A stretch of DNA of 7,809 nucleotides, taken from the NCBI GenBank assembly GCA_024277515.1, contig JAJRVB010000316.1, positions 1 through 7,809 on the forward strand, given 5' to 3'. The translations under genes and the position numbers were made by a program. Positions 1-5,302 of the stretch are shown piece by piece. The first letter of the stretch is position 1, and every line of letters starts with the position of its first letter. Under the pieces are notes generated by a model. It was given only the letters and a program-made list of their open reading frames with translations, was not told the DNA's origin and did not search any database. This stretch comes from Nitrospirota bacterium (GTDB lineage Bacteria > Nitrospirota > Thermodesulfovibrionia > UBA6902).

Positions 1-205
1 ATGATGCATGTCCCCCTTTCTGGAAATGACAAATGTCAAAATCCAAATGCCAAATCAAATCCCAAACAACTTAATGTCAAGTCGTCAGACTGACCACTAC
101 TGATTCACACTCAATACGCTGACATTATTTCTATATTTGTTACAGACTGAAGCCTCAATTTAGAATTTGGACTTTGACATTCATTTGGCATTTGAGCTTT
201 GACAT
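1..205. other. Intergenic region with no supported gene
   Basis: No reading frame here has a convincing start, ribosome binding site or recognisable protein. The stretch is AT-rich and dominated by degenerate repeats of the type AATGTCAAA..CAAATGCCAAAT, in one orientation at 32-56 and in the opposite orientation at 166-208. Between them lies about 110 bp of unremarkable sequence with a short 5-bp palindrome (GTCAG-A-CTGAC, 84-94). It is downstream of hisI, whose stop codon lies within the right-hand repeat. I see no hairpin followed by a T-run that would make a convincing intrinsic terminator for hisI. Confidence 0.6.
32..56 (+). repeat. Left arm of degenerate inverted intergenic repeat
   Basis: This 25-base segment matches the reverse complement of 182-206 at 21 of 25 positions; three mismatches are clustered at positions 10-12 and one is at the end. 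The core words are AATGTCAAA and CAAATGCCAAAT. The pair could form an imperfect long hairpin with a loop of about 125 nt. AT-rich words of this kind are dispersed between genes in many uncultured bacterial genomes; whether this copy belongs to such a family can only be shown with the full genome. Confidence 0.6.
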
Positions 206-208
206 TTA
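166..208 (-). repeat. Right repeat block, two 18-bp units at 25-bp period
   Basis: Two 18-base units, 166-183 and 191-208, are direct repeats differing at only a few positions (shared CTTTGACATT core) and spaced 25 bp apart. The sequence between and within them (182-206) is the inverted counterpart of 32-56. The block includes the hisI stop codon (206-208), so the last bases of hisI and the repeat coincide. It could be a fragment of a dispersed intergenic repeat family that inserted or expanded up to the hisI stop. Confidence 0.6.
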
Positions 209-532
209 ATCGTCTGTCTCTATCTTCCGGAAAAAACAGGTCCTGTTGCCTGTGTGGCAGGCGCCTGAACCGGTCTGCTCTACTTTCACCAGCAGCGTGT
301 CTTGATCGCAATCATACAGTATTTCTTTTACAAGCTGCACATTCCCTGATGTCTCGCCCTTGGTCCAGAATGTTTGTCTCGACCTGCTCCAGAAGCAGGT
401 CTTGCCCGATTCAAGTGTCTTCTCGATTGAGGCCCTGTTCATGTACGCCATCATCAAAACTTCGCTGCTGTTTATATCCTGTATTATGGCGGGTATCAGA
501 CCCTGTTCATTATATTTAAGTTCCGGAACCAT
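206..532 (-). CDS. hisI: Phosphoribosyl-AMP cyclohydrolase
   Basis: HisI opens the purine ring of phosphoribosyl-AMP in the third step of histidine biosynthesis, in the cytoplasm, as a Zn/Mg-dependent enzyme. The 108-residue product shows the family signature: metal-binding D74-C75-D76-x-D78 followed by CHTG..C with C92, H93 and C99. The three cysteines are the expected zinc ligands and the aspartates the magnesium ligands. The N-terminal GLIPAIIQD and the SRSRQTFWTKGETSGN segment are also typical. It is the monofunctional form; no HisE domain is fused. I place the start at the ATG at 532, eight codons inside the longer frame that opens at 556, because AAGGGAGG sits a few bases upstream of 532 while nothing comparable precedes 556. 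No other his gene is visible in the window. The stop codon overlaps an AT-rich repeat. Identification is firm; only the start is a judgement. Confidence 0.95.
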   Translation of the reverse strand: MVPELKYNEQGLIPAIIQDINSSEVLMMAYMNRASIEKTLESGKTCFWSRSRQTFWTKGETSGNVQLVKEILYDCDQDTLLVKVEQTGSGACHTGNRTCFFRKIETDD

Positions 533-570
533 ACTCCCTCCCTTGATCTCGCTCATTTCAAGACAGGCTT

Positions 571-579
571 ATTGTAACA
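571..579 (-). promoter_or_regulatory. Candidate extended -10 promoter of hisI
   Basis: On the minus strand the sequence TGTTACAAT reads as an extended -10 (TGn plus TACAAT), placing a transcription start roughly 30 bases upstream of the hisI ATG at 532. No good -35 hexamer sits at the expected distance, which extended -10 promoters can tolerate. This is a pattern match only, and hisI might instead be read through from the small ORF upstream. Confidence 0.35.
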
Positions 580-627
580 TGCTTAAACCGACAACTTGTA
601 TAGATCTGAAGAAAATAATGAGAGGTT

Positions 628-747
628 TTACCGGAACCTATTGTATTCAATGCACTTTCTGAGAATGTTCCCTGTACAGCATGGATCGCATTCCTTGCAG
701 ACTTGACACTTTTCCTTCAATATTTCAATTAATTCCTGTGATGTCAT
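628..747 (-). CDS. Candidate cysteine-rich microprotein, 39 aa
   Basis: I do not recognise this short frame as a known family. It encodes a 39-residue peptide with a short amphipathic-looking, Glu/Lys-rich N-terminus (ELIEILKEK) followed by a cysteine cluster CQVCKECDPCC and a sixth cysteine eight residues later. The spacing C-x2-C-x2-C-x2-C-C-x8-C suggests metal binding or disulfides, but no function can be assigned. Two in-frame ATGs exist, at 756 and 747. The AAGGAG at 757-762 directly abuts the first and lies 9 bases from the second, so 747 is the likelier start. It ends with TAA and lies on the same strand as hisI, with 95 bp between them. It fills an otherwise empty 412-bp gap. Support is the ribosome binding site and the non-random Cys pattern; conservation is untested. 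Confidence 0.5.
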   Translation of the reverse strand: MTSQELIEILKEKCQVCKECDPCCTGNILRKCIEYNRFR

Positions 748-968
748 TGCTTTCATCTCCTTCTGTTCAAGATATCAGGCTTCCGTCTGAAAATTGATTT
801 ATTCTTCCTGATGTCAGCAATAAAGCAACAGTCATGCCGGGCAATAAATTACAGGTGCAACTCATCAATCATTAAGGATTATTTATTTAATGGTAAACGT
901 TAACATGGGTATTGATAAAGCATTTATGTATGGATTTGTATACAGCGGGGAAGGCTGACGCCTCACGG
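748..968. other. Gap between regulator gene and microprotein
   Basis: Apart from the AAGGAG ribosome binding site at 757-762, no gene is supported here. The regulator gene's stop is at 969-971. On the minus strand just beyond it, AGGC-GTCA-GCCT (4-bp stem) is the only small hairpin and it lacks a T-run, so no confident intrinsic terminator is seen. A GCAATAAA word occurs twice (817-824 and 841-848). A weak TTGCTT-17 bp-AGAATA pair on the minus strand could promote the microprotein, but the match is poor. Confidence 0.4.
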
Positions 969-2327
969 TTATTTTTTGTATTCGTCAGGTTTAAGATTAT
1001 GCTTTTTGAGAAGCTGATAAAAATCTGCCCGGTATTTCCCGGCCAGTTCGGATGCCCTGCTCACGTTGCCGTGAGTGATCTTCAGCAGATTCAGGAGGTA
1101 TTCCTTTTCGAATTCAGATTTCGCCTCTTTGAATGACTTCAGTATGCCTGACGGCTGCATGGCTGCCTGAAGAATAAGATCTTCCGAGATGACATCTTTC
1201 CGTGTCAGGGCCATTGCGTATTCTATGGAATTTTTCAGTTCCCGCACATTACCCGGCCACTCATGCATCATCAGCTTCTGCATAGCCTGGGATGTAAGAC
1301 CCTTAACCCTGATCTTCATCTTCTGATTGAACTCTTCGAGAAAGTGGTCCACCAGGGCAGGGATGTCCTCTTTTCTATTCCTCAGGGGTGGAAGTTTCAC
1401 AGGAATAACATGTATCCGGTAATAGAGGTCTTCTCTGAAATTGCCCTCTTTCACCTCATTCTGGAGGTCCTTGTTTGTTGCCACGATCACCCTCACATCC
1501 ACCTCAACGGCCTGCTTTCCTCCTAAAGGATAGAACTGCCGCTCCTGAAGAATACGCAGTATCTTGCTCTGAAGGGCAAGAGACATGTCACCGATTTCAT
1601 CCAGAAATATTGTGCCGTTGCCGGCCTGGGCAAACAGCCCCTTTGAACTCTGTACAGCGCCGGTAAAGGCCCCCTTCTCATAACCAAAGAGCTCACTCTC
1701 AAGCAGGGCGTCAGGGATGGCGGCGCAGTTTATCGCCACAAAGGGCTTGTCTTTCCTTCCGCTCCCCACATGAACGGCCTTTGCGATCAACTCCTTGCCT
1801 GTACCGCTTTCACCGTTAATGAATACCGTGGAATCCGTGCCCGCGATTCGTGTCACAAGGTCAAGGACCAGCTGCATCTCCCTGCTCTTTGCCACGATAT
1901 TTCCGGCATCGTACTTTTCCTCAAGAAGGCGCTGGAGGCGCTTGATCTCGAGGGCAAGCCTGCTGCTTTCCATGGCATTTCTGATCTGCAGCAGCAACTC
2001 TCTGTGATCAAAGGGCTTTGTTAGATAACTGTACGCGCCCCTCTGCATTGCTTCGACAGCGCTCTCAATGCTCCCGAATGCCGTGAGGATAATGACCGGT
2101 ATGTGAGGGTTTATGTTGTGAATCCGTTCCATAAGCGTTATCCCGTCCATATCGGACAACTGAAGGTCAAGGACCGATACATCAAACAGCTCTGTCCGGA
2201 CCGCATCTAACGCGTCTTCTTCCTGTAACGCGGTGATGACATCATAGCCGGCCGACTCGAGCCTCATGCTGATCACCTCAAGGAGGTTGCTGTCATCATC
2301 CACCACTAATATTTTACCAATCGCCAT
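969..2327 (-). CDS. glrR: Sigma-54-dependent NtrC-type response regulator, GlrR-like
   Basis: This is a 452-residue cytoplasmic transcription activator that, once phosphorylated by its kinase, uses ATP hydrolysis to open promoters held by sigma-54 RNA polymerase. An N-terminal receiver domain (about 5-120) has acidic D10-D12, phospho-acceptor D54, T82 and K104. The AAA+ domain (about 145-375) has Walker A GESGTGKE at 172-179, an intact sigma-54 contact loop GAFTGA at 219-224, Walker B FLDEIGD around D243-E244 and WPGNVREL at 357-364. A C-terminal Fis-type helix-turn-helix lies at about 400-450. The C-terminus (GNVSRASELAGKYRADFYQLLKKH) resembles the enterobacterial GlrR/QseF C-terminus as I recall it, with FY.LL after the recognition helix. 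It is the last gene of a kinase-lipoprotein-regulator operon, starting 4 bases after the lipoprotein stop. A stop codon immediately upstream makes the ATG at 2327 the earliest possible ATG start. All key residues are present, so it should be an active activator. The glrR symbol is by family resemblance. Confidence 0.93.
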   Translation of the reverse strand: MAIGKILVVDDDSNLLEVISMRLESAGYDVITALQEEDALDAVRTELFDVSVLDLQLSDMDGITLMERIHNINPHIPVIILTAFGSIESAVEAMQRGAYSYLTKPFDHRELLLQIRNAMESSRLALEIKRLQRLLEEKYDAGNIVAKSREMQLVLDLVTRIAGTDSTVFINGESGTGKELIAKAVHVGSGRKDKPFVAINCAAIPDALLESELFGYEKGAFTGAVQSSKGLFAQAGNGTIFLDEIGDMSLALQSKILRILQERQFYPLGGKQAVEVDVRVIVATNKDLQNEVKEGNFREDLYYRIHVIPVKLPPLRNRKEDIPALVDHFLEEFNQKMKIRVKGLTSQAMQKLMMHEWPGNVRELKNSIEYAMALTRKDVISEDLILQAAMQPSGILKSFKEAKSEFEKEYLLNLLKITHGNVSRASELAGKYRADFYQLLKKHNLKPDEYKK

Positions 2328-2331
2328 TTAA

Positions 2332-3117
2332 TTATCTTCTTAACTCCTTTTTCTTTTTTTCAATTTCGATATCCACCTGCTTGGACCGTTCGATAATGTT
2401 CAGCACCCCCAGCCAGATCTCCGCCTGCCCGCGAAGCGGGCTTTGAGGATACATCTCTATCATTTTTTCAAAATAGGCGGCAGACTTTTTAAAATCCTTG
2501 TCCGGGTTTTCATGATGAGCATAAATGAGGCCCATATTGAAAAGGGCATGTTCTCCGGCAGGGCTGCTGCTGTCAAGTTCATACGCCGCCAGATTGTTTT
2601 TGAGGGCATCCACGTATTTTCCGCTGTCCAGAAGTTTATGGCTTTGGAGCAAAAGTGTGAGCGCTGATTTCTGTTCCTCAAGTATGATAATCTCTTCTTC
2701 TTTCTCTGACTTTTCCCTCTTTATGTCATCAATGGCGTTAAATATCCCGATCCATACCCCGGCCTCCTCAGCCAGTGTACTGTCAGGAAAGGTCCTGACC
2801 AGCATGCCGAAGTAGTCACGGGAATTTTGATAGTCTTTCTCCGGATTATCATCATGCGCGTATAGAATTGCTATGTTGAAAAGCGCCTTTTCCACGGCAT
2901 ATCCCTTGTCAAGTATGGCCAGCACCCTCCTGTTTTCCTCAAGTGCCCGTTTATAATTTCCTTCTGCAAGATACATCTCTCCGCGTACCAGGCTTGCACG
3001 GGCGCTCCGCGTCCTTTCCATATCCTTAAAAGTTGCACAGCCCGATGCTGTAAATATGATCAGGACGGCAGCACAAAGGAGAATGTACTTCCCTGCTCTG
3101 ATGTACGTTCTACCCAA
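2332..3117 (-). CDS. Exported lipoprotein with duplicated TPR-like domain
   Basis: The 261-residue product has a basic N-terminus (R3, R7, K10), a hydrophobic core and a lipobox TASGC with acylated Cys27, so it should be a lipid-anchored envelope protein; residue +2 is Ala, compatible with outer-membrane sorting. The mature part is two copies of a ~105-residue helical, tetratricopeptide-like module (about 40-145 and 152-258) in perfect 113-residue register: ALFN 78/191, YAH 86/199, NPEKD/NPDKD 91/204, AGVWIG/AEIWLG 119/232. Each copy ends in a charged Glu/Lys-rich segment. It sits between a GlrK-like kinase and a GlrR-like regulator, the position of QseG in enterobacteria, but the sequence is unlike QseG as I remember it. 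I infer a role as an accessory sensor or brake for the kinase. The start is TTG at 3117, chosen because GGAGG (3124-3128) lies 6 bases upstream and no ATG or GTG precedes the lipobox. It overlaps the kinase gene by 58 bases. Confidence 0.88.
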   Translation of the reverse strand: MGRTYIRAGKYILLCAAVLIIFTASGCATFKDMERTRSARASLVRGEMYLAEGNYKRALEENRRVLAILDKGYAVEKALFNIAILYAHDDNPEKDYQNSRDYFGMLVRTFPDSTLAEEAGVWIGIFNAIDDIKREKSEKEEEIIILEEQKSALTLLLQSHKLLDSGKYVDALKNNLAAYELDSSSPAGEHALFNMGLIYAHHENPDKDFKKSAAYFEKMIEMYPQSPLRGQAEIWLGVLNIIERSKQVDIEIEKKKKELRR

Positions 3118-4508
3118 ACCTTACCTCCGTGGGCGTTAATTATCTCTCTGACGATGGAGAGTCCAAGCCCCGTACCCCTGATCTTCCCGGAATTCGCAAG
3201 AGAGGCCTGATGATATTTGTCAAAAACCATATCTATTTTTTCCTTTGAAATACCGGGGCCTGTGTCCGTAACCGATACCTTCACCCCGTTACCTTCCGGG
3301 CCGGCCAGTATACGCACAGAACCATCTTCAGGTGTAAATTTTACTGCATTTCCGATTAAATTTCTCAGGACCTGCAAAATCCTCTCTACATCGGCATTCA
3401 CATGCTGTATTTCCCTGCTCACATCTGTTTCGATCCTGATGTGCCTGGCCTCTGCAAGGGGGCCCATCTCTCCTGCTATCCTGCTGATCATAGAGGCAAT
3501 GTCGGCCTTGCTGAAATTATAATTCATCATCCCGGCCTCCATCTTGGAAAGATCCAGGAGGGAATTCACCAGGGTAATTAACCTGTTGCATTCCTCGTTA
3601 ATAATCGTCAGCAGCCTCTTCTGTTTTTCGGTGGCCTGCCCGTCTTCCAGCCCTTCAAGAAACAGGTTTGCCCCCTCCCTGATCGTCGTGAGCGGAGTGC
3701 GCAGCTCATGTGACATAAGTGAAATAAAGTCAGACTTCATCCGGTCGATCTCTTTCAGCCTGGCGCACATCAGGTTAAAAGAGTGCGCCAGGAGGGTGAT
3801 TTCCGGCGGAGATGAAAGCTCCAGGTCCTCCCCAAAATCTCCCGCGGCAATCTCGCGTGTCTTCTTTTTAATGACCGAGAGCGGCCTCGTGATATTCAGC
3901 GTAATGATAATGGAAATTATGATTCCGGATATGAGGGAAACTATCCCCATGACGATTGCCACCTTACTCGCATTCACATCAGCCTCGCTCAGCCGGCTGA
4001 CTTTTTCATATGTATTGCGCTGGGCATAAGCCCTTAATTCCTTCAGCGCGTCCATGATGCCGTTTACTGCATCTTCTTTCTCTTTCTTATACTCTGTGAA
4101 AGTATATTGCCTGCCCGACTCAACATAGATGACCTCTTCTTCAAACAATAACAGATACCGCTTATGAAGCCGGTCAATGCGGGCAAGGAGGTCGCGGACT
4201 TTTTCGGCATCCGTTATGGTCACAGCTTCCTTCAGGTACCTGTCGAACTCGGCCTTTGCAAGGAGAAACTGATTATACGTTTCATCATCTTTCAGTATGA
4301 TAAACTTTCTTTCATAGCGCATCATCGAAAGAAGCAGGTCGGACAGCTTTTTTTCATAATCCGTAAGCCGGTTATCTATAAACAGTATGGAACGCGTAAC
4401 CTCTTCCAGAGAACGAAGCTGTTTTATGGCATAAATGCTCACCGTCATCGCCAGGACAAAAATGGCGAAATAACCGATTACAAGCCGGGAAAAAATACTT
4501 AATCTCAT
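3060..4508 (-). CDS. glrK: Membrane sensor histidine kinase, GlrK-like
   Basis: This 482-residue inner-membrane kinase should autophosphorylate on histidine and pass the phosphate to the regulator encoded two genes downstream. It has TM1 at about 8-28, a helical periplasmic region of about 150 residues (29-182) with no catalytic motif, TM2 at about 183-204, HAMP at about 204-255, H-box SHELRTP with H267, N-box NLIGNAVKF with N387, G1 DTGPGI with D415, F-box FDKYHQ (429-434) and G2 GTGLGL at 445-450. All catalytic boxes are intact. The segment SHELRTPLTTIREG resembles enterobacterial GlrK/QseE (SHELKTPLASMREG as I recall), and the length is close to that protein's. The periplasmic helices recall four-helix-bundle sensors, but the ligand cannot be told. 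The ATG at 4508 is preceded by a purine-rich GAAAAGAG rather than a strong Shine-Dalgarno. Its 3' end overlaps the lipoprotein gene, and its 5' end faces the DUF4390-ntrYX operon. The symbol is by similarity and operon order. Confidence 0.9.
   Translation of the reverse strand: MRLSIFSRLVIGYFAIFVLAMTVSIYAIKQLRSLEEVTRSILFIDNRLTDYEKKLSDLLLSMMRYERKFIILKDDETYNQFLLAKAEFDRYLKEAVTITDAEKVRDLLARIDRLHKRYLLLFEEEVIYVESGRQYTFTEYKKEKEDAVNGIMDALKELRAYAQRNTYEKVSRLSEADVNASKVAIVMGIVSLISGIIISIIITLNITRPLSVIKKKTREIAAGDFGEDLELSSPPEITLLAHSFNLMCARLKEIDRMKSDFISLMSHELRTPLTTIREGANLFLEGLEDGQATEKQKRLLTIINEECNRLITLVNSLLDLSKMEAGMMNYNFSKADIASMISRIAGEMGPLAEARHIRIETDVSREIQHVNADVERILQVLRNLIGNAVKFTPEDGSVRILAGPEGNGVKVSVTDTGPGISKEKIDMVFDKYHQASLANSGKIRGTGLGLSIVREIINAHGGKVWVERTSEQGSTFSFVLPS
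3124..3128 (-). promoter_or_regulatory. Ribosome binding site deciding the lipoprotein TTG start
   Basis: On the minus strand GGAGG is followed by the 6-base spacer TAAGGT and then TTG at 3117. It lies inside the kinase coding sequence (codons for HGGKVW), so ribosomes finishing the kinase pass over it. This supports the non-ATG start and suggests translational coupling of lipoprotein to kinase. Confidence 0.7.
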
Positions 4509-4735
4509 CTCTTTTCAGGACAAATTCGCTGGATAACAAACTTCGAAGAAAAACAATGTCAGCCGCCAGGATATGCTCTCACTATATTTGTATCTGAATG
4601 ACTAAAGAACATATTATCATTATGCCTCCTGAATGTCCATAGGCCCCTGCCAATGTCAAAGCAATATCCGCATTGCCCGGGTTAACAGGGGGTATGTTAT
4701 AATCAGAATAATTTTCAGGGTAGAGCTGGTCTCAA
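4509..4735. promoter_or_regulatory. Divergent intergenic region between the two signalling operons
   Basis: These 227 bases separate the leftward kinase gene from the rightward DUF4390 gene and must hold both promoters unless one lies further upstream. The rightward promoter is described separately. For the leftward operon a perfect -35 word TTGACA occurs on the minus strand (complement of 4664-4669), but only a weak -10 follows, so I do not call it. On the minus strand, AGGAGG (complement of 4625-4630) precedes an ATG at 4620 by 4 bases and opens a 12-codon frame ending at 4582, a possible leader peptide. No sigma-54 -24/-12 element was found by eye. Confidence 0.5.
4673..4703 (+). promoter_or_regulatory. 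Candidate sigma-70 promoter of the DUF4390-ntrYX operon
   Basis: A consensus TATAAT at 4698-4703 is preceded directly by TGT (4695-4697), making a textbook extended -10. A TTGCCC at 4673-4678 could serve as -35, though the 19-base spacer is longer than usual. Transcription would start near 4710, giving a short leader of about 25 bases before the ATG at 4736. The exact consensus -10 makes this the best promoter match in the window. Confidence 0.6.
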
Positions 4736-5302
4736 ATGAATAAATTAATGATTATCATTACACTGCTCACAATTACCGTTGCTGCAACCACTCATGCAGC
4801 TGCCGTTGCCCCCCCGATTGTCGTCCCGGAGATGCAGCTCATTCATAACAATATCATTGTGGACCTTACGGTCAGCAACGTTACTGAATTTGAAACGTCA
4901 GTAAAATCAGGGATTGGAAAAGAGATCGTCTTTACGGTGGAACTCCTGAGGGTCTGGAAATTCTGGCCTGATGAATTCGTGGTGTCCAAAAAGATAGTAA
5001 AGGTCATCAGGTATGACAATCTCAGGGAACAGTACCAGGCATCAATCTATGACGGCATTGACCGCTCAAAAATAAACTTCAACGATTACGCCTCGATGAA
5101 AGACTGGCTTTTCAGGGTCAGGGGAATCAATCTCGCCAATATAAAGGAACTTGTTCCCGGCAGTTATTATATTCGCACAATGGTTGAATCAAGGAGCCTG
5201 GAACAGCTGCCGTTTATCGGCTTTCTGATGCATTTCATTCCGGAAGTGGAGATGAGCTTGGCTAAAGAATCCAGGCCGTTCATTGTCGGGAACAACTTAT
5301 GA
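4736..5302 (+). CDS. Exported DUF4390 family protein
   Basis: This 188-residue protein has an N-terminal signal peptide (about 1-22: MNK, a hydrophobic stretch, then Ala-rich THAAA) and no further membrane segment strong enough to call, so it is probably periplasmic. The body matches my recollection of the DUF4390 family: a beta-rich start (LIHNNIIVDLTVSNV), then SGIGKEIVFTVELLRVW around 58-74, FWPDEFV at 76-82, the IRYDNLREQY block at 91-100 and a C-terminal FIPEVEMS. Its biochemical role is unknown. Members are commonly encoded immediately before an NtrY-like kinase, as here: its TGA overlaps the ntrY ATG as ATGA, which implies translational coupling and a shared role, plausibly signal presentation or modulation of the kinase from the periplasm. 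The ribosome binding site before 4736 is weak; a second in-frame ATG lies four codons downstream but has no better site. Family assignment is by remembered motif pattern. Confidence 0.8.
   Translation: MNKLMIIITLLTITVAATTHAAAVAPPIVVPEMQLIHNNIIVDLTVSNVTEFETSVKSGIGKEIVFTVELLRVWKFWPDEFVVSKKIVKVIRYDNLREQYQASIYDGIDRSKINFNDYASMKDWLFRVRGINLANIKELVPGSYYIRTMVESRSLEQLPFIGFLMHFIPEVEMSLAKESRPFIVGNNL

Noticed and set aside
32..208. CRISPR array from the AATGTCAAA repeats
   Set aside because: There are only a few degenerate copies in mixed orientation with no uniform unique spacers and no cas genes.
533..556. Eight-codon N-terminal extension of hisI (MSEIKGGS)
   Set aside because: The Shine-Dalgarno sequence for the ATG at 532 lies inside it and it adds no family residues; the shorter start is better supported.
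950..968. Intrinsic terminator after the glrR-like gene
   Set aside because: The only hairpin is a 4-bp stem (AGGC-GTCA-GCCT on the minus strand) without a following T-run.
3544..4029. Open frame of 161 codons on the plus strand opposite the glrK-like kinase
   Set aside because: It is antisense to well-supported HAMP and H-box coding sequence, with a low-complexity Ser-rich translation and no recognisable family.
4640..4669. Sigma-70 promoter TTGACA for the leftward kinase operon
   Set aside because: The -35 is perfect but hexamers at 16-18 bases (GACATT, ACATTC, CATTCA) match TATAAT poorly; left as an uncalled possibility.
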